A stretch of DNA of 11,387 nucleotides from Methanothrix harundinacea (lineage in GTDB: Archaea > Halobacteriota > Methanosarcinia > Methanotrichales > Methanotrichaceae). Numbering within the stretch: position 1 is the stretch's first letter; each line of letters opens with the position of its first letter. Made by a program: the position numbers and the translations under genes. The stretch is from positions 1 to 11,387 of the forward strand of contig DAXT01000024.1 of the NCBI GenBank assembly GCA_002506535.1, written 5' to 3'. The notes beneath the pieces are model-generated. The model was given only the letters and a program-made list of their open reading frames with translations, made no database searches and was not told where the DNA came from. Positions 1-4,767 of this stretch are shown here, in pieces.

Positions 1-249
1 ATTAAAGTTTGGTTTTAGACTATAAACAAAGTCATCACTCAAGATATTAGCATTAATCAATCGCTAACCCATCATAGCTATTCAGTCTGTTTTAAATGTG
101 TATTTTTCAGAAAAACGAGGTAGTTTTTAGATAGGTACGGTCGAAGCTTGGCCCGGGGGTGTTTGTGGCATATGGCCAAGTCGAGAACCAGGACAGCGTG
201 GAAGTGCTTCAGAGTTTGTGGAGTGAAGACTTAAAGAGGCCTTCCGCCT
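1..249. other. AT-rich gene-free flank
   Basis: No supportable gene is visible. The first 150 bases are AT-rich with many stops in all frames. From about 150 the composition turns GC-richer, leading into the doubtful ORF on the minus strand. No tRNA, CRISPR repeat or clear promoter was recognised. Confidence 0.6.
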
Positions 250-579
250 TTATCTTCGCCGATAAGTCCTTTGTGCCCCAACCGTCAAAGCGCTTTCGGA
301 TACGATCTGCCGTTTCTTCGAAGTGGCCATGGGTTTGTTGACGCCCTGGCCGGCCTTCGAGGTCTTGCAGCGGGCCTGGGGCCAGAGGCCAAAACCGCCG
401 GCGATCACCGCCGCCATAGTCTCACGGGGCTCGCCCGGCAGGAGTTCCTGGTGGAGATGGACGGCGTAGCGGTGGTGCAGGAGGACTAATAGGCTCTCGA
501 TCTCCTCGCCGGATACGCCGAGCGGCTCGGAGAGGGCAGAGATGCCCGACCCTGATCTCTGCCGCCTTATCTCAATCAA
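250..579 (-). CDS. doubtful hypothetical protein, possibly a gene remnant
   Basis: An open frame of 109 codons begins with TTG at 579 and ends with TAA at 250. The frame is open upstream to a TAG near 615, but that stretch has no ATG or GTG, and no ribosome binding site precedes the TTG. The N-terminal half (about residues 12-45, with the stretch GVSGEEIESLLVLLHHR) could form a helix-turn-helix-like pair of helices. The middle (LLPGEPRETMAAVIAGGFG) looks protein-like, while the tail is basic and low in order. Its GC-rich composition stands out from the AT-rich surroundings, which fits a decayed fragment of a former gene. I do not recognise the family. It may equally be a chance frame in GC-rich DNA. 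Confidence 0.25.
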   Translation of the reverse strand: MIEIRRQRSGSGISALSEPLGVSGEEIESLLVLLHHRYAVHLHQELLPGEPRETMAAVIAGGFGLWPQARCKTSKAGQGVNKPMATSKKRQIVSESALTVGAQRTYRRR

Positions 580-642
580 AAATAGCGGAAGATATCCCGT
601 CCAGGATCCGCGATGGATCTAGAGGCGGTCTATTTACAAACG

Positions 643-669
643 ACCCGCCGATACAACTTCGCGGTGGGT
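643..669. other. GC-rich stem-loop in intergenic DNA
   Basis: Positions 643-650 (ACCCGCCG) pair with 662-669 (CGGTGGGT) over 8 pairs including one G-T wobble, leaving an 11-base loop. No T-run follows on either strand, so it is not a clear terminator. It lies upstream of the doubtful minus-strand ORF and its role is unknown. Confidence 0.3.
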
Positions 670-745
670 TATCAGATCGAAATATCAGGATTTATGGGCC
701 AAATCCCCGATTTTTCTGTCATTTTCTGCAGCTTTAAATATCAAT

Positions 746-775
746 CTCACATTCCGCACCTTGAGTTCTGAAATC
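746..775 (+). repeat. left terminal inverted repeat of the MITE-like element
   Basis: This is the left copy of the imperfect 30-bp terminal repeat. The outer 17 bases are nearly perfect and the inner 13 bases have four mismatches to the right copy. The flanking duplicated target ATCAAT occupies 740-745. Confidence 0.7.
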
Positions 776-982
776 TGTATTTTTAATGTTATCGATTTGT
801 GATATTAAATTCTATAAATATAATATAATAAGATATTTTAATTTGTTTGAGTTAACATTATGTTGATTATACCTTGCAACGTGATGTGATGAGATACTCG
901 CTTAATAGGGAGTTGGTAGTAAGAGGATATAATATAGATATAAATGAATAATTTAAATTACAATTATGCAAGCAAAATACTC

Positions 983-1012
983 GATTTAGGAAGTTAAGGT
1001 GCGGAATGTGGG
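983..1012 (-). repeat. right terminal inverted repeat of the MITE-like element
   Basis: This is the right copy of the terminal repeat in inverted orientation, with AAGGTGCGGAATGTG (996-1010) as its perfect core. The second copy of the target ATCAAT follows at 1013-1018. Confidence 0.7.
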
Positions 1013-1091
1013 ATCAATGAAGAGTTACGGATCCCCCTGGGCACAAACCTCGAATTGAGGATGAACTTAAATTATAATTTTAGGCGATATC

Positions 1092-1117
1092 GCCCGAAGG
1101 GGTTATAACTTTCGGGC
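1092..1117 (+). other. stem-loop
   Basis: Positions 1092-1100 (GCCCGAAGG) pair with 1109-1117 (CTTTCGGGC) over 9 pairs with one G-T wobble and an 8-base loop. The sequence TCTTAC follows, which is too poor in T to call an archaeal terminator. It belongs to a cluster of hairpins downstream of the MITE-like element. Confidence 0.4.
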
Positions 1118-1130
1118 TCTTACAGGATAG

Positions 1131-1159
1131 CTAAGGCGTGTTGATAATACACGCCCTAG
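1131..1159 (+). other. stem-loop
   Basis: Positions 1135-1141 (GGCGTGT) pair with 1149-1155 (ACACGCC) perfectly around a 7-base loop. After one A-C mismatch the stem extends by CTA (1131-1133) with TAG (1157-1159). It precedes the small ORF at 1192 and could be part of its leader or of an RNA. No function can be assigned from sequence alone. Confidence 0.4.
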
Positions 1160-1191
1160 GAATAATATGCAGAACAGAGTGTGAGCCGGAG

Positions 1192-1338
1192 ATGAATGCT
1201 AAAATCTTCGGCGCGATATCCCTGGGCAATACCGTGGCCGCGGTGTTTGCCCTAGAAATGGACATCGATGAGAGCTGGAGCGTATTGGTTGGCTTCATTG
1301 TCAGCCACTTCGACTTGCTCCAGCTTCTTCTCTTTTAG
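1192..1338 (+). CDS. possible 48-residue hydrophobic peptide
   Basis: An ATG at 1192 opens 48 codons ending in TAG at 1338. The bases CCGGAG just before the ATG are a weak and very close ribosome binding match. The product has two hydrophobic stretches (residues 5-21 and about 30-48) separated by a short acidic patch, EMDIDES, so it could be a small membrane peptide. The frame stays open upstream to a GTG at 1138, but that part lies inside a hairpin and is unlikely to be translated. I recognise no family, and a remnant of a longer gene or a chance frame is equally possible. Confidence 0.25.
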   Translation: MNAKIFGAISLGNTVAAVFALEMDIDESWSVLVGFIVSHFDLLQLLLF

Positions 1339-1446
1339 CATTCCTCTCTCAGCCCAATTAAGTACTAAGTACGTATTATGCCTAATAAAGGTGTTCCTTA
1401 CAAAACAAACCCATCAACCTTGGATTGAAGGCAAACATATTTGGTT
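1339..1446. other. intergenic region downstream of hemB and the small ORF
   Basis: This 108-bp AT-rich spacer separates the end of the minus-strand haem cluster from the accessory region. Read on the minus strand it has a T-rich stretch (complement of about 1399-1412, GGGTTTGTTTTG), a plausible but weak archaeal transcript end after hemB. A short palindrome GTACTTAGTAC (complement of 1362-1372) is also present. No gene is visible. Confidence 0.35.
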
Positions 1447-2412
1447 TCAAACCACACGTTCCTTCCTCGCAAACTCCTTCGCGTAGTACGTCAGGATCAT
1501 GTCCGCCCCGGCCCGCTTGATCGACGTCAGCGCCTCGCCCATCGCCTTATCGCCGTCGAGCCAGCCTCTCTCCGCCGCGGCCATGATCATCGAGTACTCA
1601 CCGCTCACCTGGTAGGCGGCCGTCGGCATCCCGAACTCGTCTTTGACCATCCTCACGATGTCGAGGTAGGGCATCGCCGGCTTCACCATGATCATATCCG
1701 CCCCCTCCTCGATGTCGAGGCGGACTTCCCAGAGGGCCTCGAGGGCGTTAGCCGGGTCCATCTGGTAGCCGGACCGGTCGCCGAAGGCGTACCCCGACTC
1801 CGCAGCCTCCCGGAAGGGTCCGTAGAAGCTGGAGGCGTACTTGGCGGCGTAGGAGAGGATGGGGGTATCAGTGAAGCCCTCGTCGTCTAAGGCGGCCCGG
1901 ATGGCGGCGACCATGTGGTCCATCATCCCGCTGGGGGCGACGACGTCCGCCCCCGCCCGGGCCTGGGAGACGGCTGCTTTGCCCAGGAGGGGTAGGGTCT
2001 CGTCGTTTGCCACCTCCTGGTTTTTGATCAGGCCGCAGTGGCCGTGGCTGGTGTACTCGCAGAGGCATAGGTCGGCGATGACGACGACCTTCGAGGTCGT
2101 CTCCTTGATCCGCTCGGCGGCCCGCTGGACGACCCCCGCGGGGTCCCAGGCGCCGGAGCCGACCTCGTCCTTCTTTTCTGGAAGGCCGAATAAGATGACT
2201 GCAGGAACCCCCAGCTCCTCCAGCTCTTCGATCTCTTTTGCCAGGCTCTCGATAGAGTGCCTGAGCTGGCCCGGCATCGAGCCGATCTTCACCGGCGATT
2301 CAAGCCGCTCGTCGACGAAAAGGGGCATGATCAGGTCGTCCGTCGATACCCTCGTCTCGGCGACGATCCTTCTTATCCCCGGCTTACGAAGCCTTCTCAT
2401 CCGTCTCATCAT
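1447..2412 (-). CDS. hemB: porphobilinogen synthase (delta-aminolaevulinate dehydratase)
   Basis: HemB condenses two 5-aminolaevulinate molecules into porphobilinogen, the pyrrole unit for haem, sirohaem, F430 and corrinoids, in the cytoplasm. The 321 residues match the normal family length. The two active-site lysines are present: K191 in SYAAKYASSFYGPFR and K244 in MVKPA. The cysteine cluster C116, C118 and C126 in ADLCLCEYTSHGHC marks the zinc-dependent class. The C-terminal segment YQVSGEY is also typical. The ATG at 2412 is preceded by GGAGG at 2419-2423 with 6-base spacing, so this start is preferred over the ATGs at 2409 and 2400. It overlaps the 3' end of hemA by 29 bp, which suggests translational coupling. 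It is the last gene of the cluster; no hemL follows, and the sequence beyond is AT-rich accessory DNA. Confidence 0.97.
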   Translation of the reverse strand: MMRRMRRLRKPGIRRIVAETRVSTDDLIMPLFVDERLESPVKIGSMPGQLRHSIESLAKEIEELEELGVPAVILFGLPEKKDEVGSGAWDPAGVVQRAAERIKETTSKVVVIADLCLCEYTSHGHCGLIKNQEVANDETLPLLGKAAVSQARAGADVVAPSGMMDHMVAAIRAALDDEGFTDTPILSYAAKYASSFYGPFREAAESGYAFGDRSGYQMDPANALEALWEVRLDIEEGADMIMVKPAMPYLDIVRMVKDEFGMPTAAYQVSGEYSMIMAAAERGWLDGDKAMGEALTSIKRAGADMILTYYAKEFARKERVV

Positions 2413-3658
2413 AATCCGCCTCCAGCCCGAAGAGCTCCTCGATGAACCTCAGACAGTCGTCGTCGCCCCGCTCCGCCGCCCTCCTCATGACCTTCGTCGG
2501 CTCGGCGAAGATCTTGTTGACGATGGAGTGGCTCATATCCAATAAGACCCTCTCCTCGATCTCCCCTAAAGTGTGGCGGGCTGCTAGCTTGTTCATCGCC
2601 CTCATGATCTCCTGGGCCTTGATCTCCTCCGCCTGGAGGTAGATCCTCCCCAGAAGCTCCTCCGCCCTCCTCCTCTTGTACTTCGCCCTGAGGAGGGCGA
2701 GCTCCTCGGCGATGATCATTTCGGCCCGGTCCATCTCCGCCATTCGAAGCCTCATATTCTCGGCGCTGATCTCCCGGAGGGCGTCGATGTTGCGCAGCTC
2801 CACCCCCGGGATATCCCCGACGTCCTCGTCGATATCCCTGGGGTTTGCGATATCGATCATCAGGAGCGTCCCCTTCGTCCTGCGGGTCATCACCTCCTCC
2901 AGGTCGTCCCGCCTCAGGATGTAGTGGGGGGCAGAGGTGGCGCTGATGACCAGGTCGGAGGTCCTTACCCTCTCCTTCATCTCGTCGAAGGGGACGGCCT
3001 CGGCCCCGAGGCTCGCGGCTAACGAGAGGGCCCGGCCGAAGGTCCTGTTGGTGACGCGAACCTCTCCTACATCCTTGGATAGGAGGGCTCTTGAGATCAG
3101 CTCTCCCGTCTCGCCGGCCCCGATCACCAGGACGCTCTTGCCCGCGAGGCAGCCCAGGATCTCCTCGGCGAGGTCGACGGCCGCAGAGCCGACGGAGATC
3201 GACCTCTCGTTGATACTCGTCTCGCGACGGACCCTTTTACCGACGGAGATCGCCTTCTTGAAGGCGACGTCCAGGGTCCATCCGGTGGTCCCCGCCTCCT
3301 TCGCCATCGAGTAGAGCTCCTTCATCTGGCCGAGGATCTGGTCTTCGCCTATGATCATCGACTCGAGCCCCGAGGCGAGGCGGAGGAGGTGGGCCAGGGA
3401 CTCGTCATGATCGTGAAAATCGATGATCCTCGATGAGATCCGGGCCCGCTTTGCCAGCTCGAAGAGGACCTTCTCCCCCCGGGGGGATACGACGTAGATC
3501 TCGACCCGGTTGCAGGTCTTGAGGACGGCACACTCCTCGACGAGATCGTGAGACGATATCCATGACAGGAGCGCCTCCAGGTCGCCGTGCCACGCCCGCT
3601 CAATCTCGTCGATGCAGGCCTTCCGGTGGGTCACCAGCATCGAGGCTATCTCGCTCAT
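2384..3658 (-). CDS. hemA: glutamyl-tRNA reductase
   Basis: HemA reduces glutamyl-tRNA to glutamate-1-semialdehyde with NADPH, the first committed step of C5-type tetrapyrrole synthesis. The start at 3658 gives 424 residues, the usual length, and the family-like beginning MSEIASMLVTHRKA. The frame is open upstream, but that part is the out-of-frame shadow of sirC. The catalytic cysteine is C49 in LKTCNRVEIY. The segment SGLESMIIGEDQILGQ (96-111) is the conserved catalytic-domain signature. A Rossmann fold begins at about 173 with VLVIGAGETG (177-186). The helical dimerisation domain spans roughly 315-424. The gene overlaps sirC by 59 bp and hemB by 29 bp. No strong ribosome binding site precedes 3658, so coupling to sirC translation is likely. 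Confidence 0.96.
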   Translation of the reverse strand: MSEIASMLVTHRKACIDEIERAWHGDLEALLSWISSHDLVEECAVLKTCNRVEIYVVSPRGEKVLFELAKRARISSRIIDFHDHDESLAHLLRLASGLESMIIGEDQILGQMKELYSMAKEAGTTGWTLDVAFKKAISVGKRVRRETSINERSISVGSAAVDLAEEILGCLAGKSVLVIGAGETGELISRALLSKDVGEVRVTNRTFGRALSLAASLGAEAVPFDEMKERVRTSDLVISATSAPHYILRRDDLEEVMTRRTKGTLLMIDIANPRDIDEDVGDIPGVELRNIDALREISAENMRLRMAEMDRAEMIIAEELALLRAKYKRRRAEELLGRIYLQAEEIKAQEIMRAMNKLAARHTLGEIEERVLLDMSHSIVNKIFAEPTKVMRRAAERGDDDCLRFIEELFGLEADYDETDEKAS

Positions 3659-4289
3659 CTGGGGGGATATGTTCTCCGGCCCTCTTATAGCCCTTTTCGT
3701 AGGACTCCAAGAGGAGCCGCCATACCTCTTCATCGGAGATGATCTCGTAGAGGATCCGTCGCCGCTCACCCTGGTCGGCGACCCGTTCCTTGAGGACCCC
3801 TCTCATCTCCCCCAGAAGCCGGGCCATATCGCCGTACCCCTCGTCCAGGACCGTCTCGATCCTCTCCCGCAGGAGCCTCGCCAGGGCAGGGCTCTCTCCC
3901 AGAGTCGATACTGCGACGACGACGGGACCTCTCCTGACGACGGAGGGGACGACGACCTCCCCGACGCCGTCGACCCTGTTGACCAGGACCCCGGAAGCCT
4001 TCGCCATCTCTTCGAGCCGGCGGTTGAGGTCGGGATCGCTGGTGGCGGGGACGGCGATTAAGGCTTCCCGCAGGAGGTCGGCCGCGCCGCTAGGGAGATC
4101 GACCTCGAGGATATCGATCGCCCCCTCCGCCGCCATCTGCTGGATACCCGGCGAGAAGGCGAGGGACGCCACCGTCACCTCACCATATTGAGAAAATAGC
4201 CTCGCCTTCCTCTCGCCGACGGCGCCCCCGCCGAAGATGACGACCTTCCGCCCTGAGAGATCCAGGAGGAGGGGGAGGTGGCCCGTCAG
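3600..4289 (-). CDS. sirC: precorrin-2 dehydrogenase (SirC / CysG N-terminal type)
   Basis: The enzyme oxidises precorrin-2 to sirohydrochlorin with NAD, the branch point to F430, cobalamin-type corrinoids, sirohaem and haem. The homologous part starts with HLPLLLDLSGRKVVIFGGGAVGERKA, whose GGGAVG is the NAD-binding turn. The segment VLVNRVDGVGEVVVPSVVRRG and the STLGESPALARLLRERIE signature follow, so the protein is a single-function dehydrogenase with no methyltransferase domain. The start is uncertain. The frame is open to an ATG at 4436 and has a GTG at 4388, but residues encoded before 4289 are a shadow of ahbB and lack family character. The coordinate given uses a CTG at 4289 that overlaps the ahbB stop as CTGA, giving 229 residues and the expected length. 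The last 59 bp overlap hemA. Confidence 0.9.
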   Translation of the reverse strand: MTGHLPLLLDLSGRKVVIFGGGAVGERKARLFSQYGEVTVASLAFSPGIQQMAAEGAIDILEVDLPSGAADLLREALIAVPATSDPDLNRRLEEMAKASGVLVNRVDGVGEVVVPSVVRRGPVVVAVSTLGESPALARLLRERIETVLDEGYGDMARLLGEMRGVLKERVADQGERRRILYEIISDEEVWRLLLESYEKGYKRAGEHIPPDERDSLDAGDPPEGLHRRD

Positions 4290-4735
4290 ATCCTCGCCCC
4301 CGTCTTCTTGAACTCCCTCTCGCTGAAGAGGACCTGGAAGTCTGAGATCTCGACCTTGCGGGAGATCTCTGCGGCGACCTTCCGGCACTCCTCCCTCGAC
4401 GGGGAGTGGACGACGGTGTAGAGGTTGTAGGGCCACTGCCCCCTCGGTGTCCTCTCATAGCAGTGGGTGACCTCTTCGAAGGAGGCCATGATCTCCCCGA
4501 CCCTGGCCACCTCCTCCTCGGGGACGCGCCAGACTATCATGGCGTTGGCGACGATCCCAAGAGCCCTGTGGCCTATCGTCGCCGAGAACCTCCTGATCGC
4601 CCCCACCTCGATGAGCCGCTGGAGCCTCTCGATCACCTCCTCCTCGCCGATGGCCAGCTCTGTACCCAGAAGCCGGTAGGGGCTTCTTGATACCGCTATC
4701 CCCTCCTGGGCCGCCCTGATGAGGGCTATGTCCAG
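4286..4735 (-). CDS. ahbB: sirohaem decarboxylase subunit, AhbB-like (Lrp/AsnC fold)
   Basis: AhbA and AhbB together decarboxylate two acetate side chains of sirohaem to give 12,18-didecarboxysirohaem in the alternative haem pathway of archaea and sulphate reducers. The protein has an AsnC-like N-terminal helix-turn-helix (YRLLGTELAIGEEEVIERLQRLIEVGAIRRF) followed by a ligand-binding half with HCYERTPRGQWPYNLYTVVH. As I recall the families, the WPYN-type motif points to AhbB rather than AhbA. The frame is open from 4810 to 4286, but its first GTG is at 4636, which would remove most of the HTH helix. The conserved helix IDELDIALIRAAQEG is encoded upstream without any ATG, GTG or TTG. The coordinate uses a CTG at 4735 preceded by GAGGAG. 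A frame error near 4760 is the alternative. A DNA-binding Lrp regulator is less likely given the context. Confidence 0.88.
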   Translation of the reverse strand: MDIALIRAAQEGIAVSRSPYRLLGTELAIGEEEVIERLQRLIEVGAIRRFSATIGHRALGIVANAMIVWRVPEEEVARVGEIMASFEEVTHCYERTPRGQWPYNLYTVVHSPSREECRKVAAEISRKVEISDFQVLFSEREFKKTGARI

Positions 4736-4767
4736 TTCGTCGATCTCCTCGGTCGTCTCACCACATC

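Larger units (their letters stand above)
746..1012. mobile_element. MITE-like element, 267 bp, non-autonomous
   Basis: The element is bounded by terminal inverted repeats. Bases 746-762 (CTCACATTCCGCACCTT) match the reverse complement of 996-1012 at 16 of 17 positions. The match continues at a lower level to 30 bp (746-775 against 983-1012, 25 of 30). The direct repeat ATCAAT lies immediately outside each end (740-745 and 1013-1018), as expected of a 6-bp target duplication. The interior is very AT-rich and has no ORF, so no transposase is encoded. These are the hallmarks of a miniature inverted-repeat element mobilised in trans by an insertion sequence with the same ends. I cannot name the parent family. 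A structured intergenic region with coincidental direct repeats is the alternative. Confidence 0.7.

Noticed and set aside
746..1012. CRISPR array or tRNA-derived repeat
   Set aside because: There are only two repeat copies, inverted rather than direct, and no spacer periodicity or cloverleaf is present.
1442..1454. Palindrome TGGTTTCAAACCA at the end of hemB considered as a terminator
   Set aside because: It overlaps the stop codon, leaves almost no loop and has no adjacent T-run, so it cannot be supported as a terminator.
1441..1890. Plus-strand open frame of 149 codons across hemB
   Set aside because: It is antisense to hemB, whose product is recognised with all active-site residues; the frame arises from GC-rich codon use.
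3659..3769. Upstream extension of hemA to an ATG-like start at 3769
   Set aside because: The extra 37 residues are an out-of-frame shadow of the sirC 3' end, while MSEIASMLVTHRKA at 3658 matches the family N-terminus.
4286..4760. Reading the Lrp/AsnC-like gene as a transcriptional regulator
   Set aside because: The HCYER and WPYNLYTVVH motifs and the neighbours sirC, hemA and hemB fit the sirohaem decarboxylase branch of the fold better.
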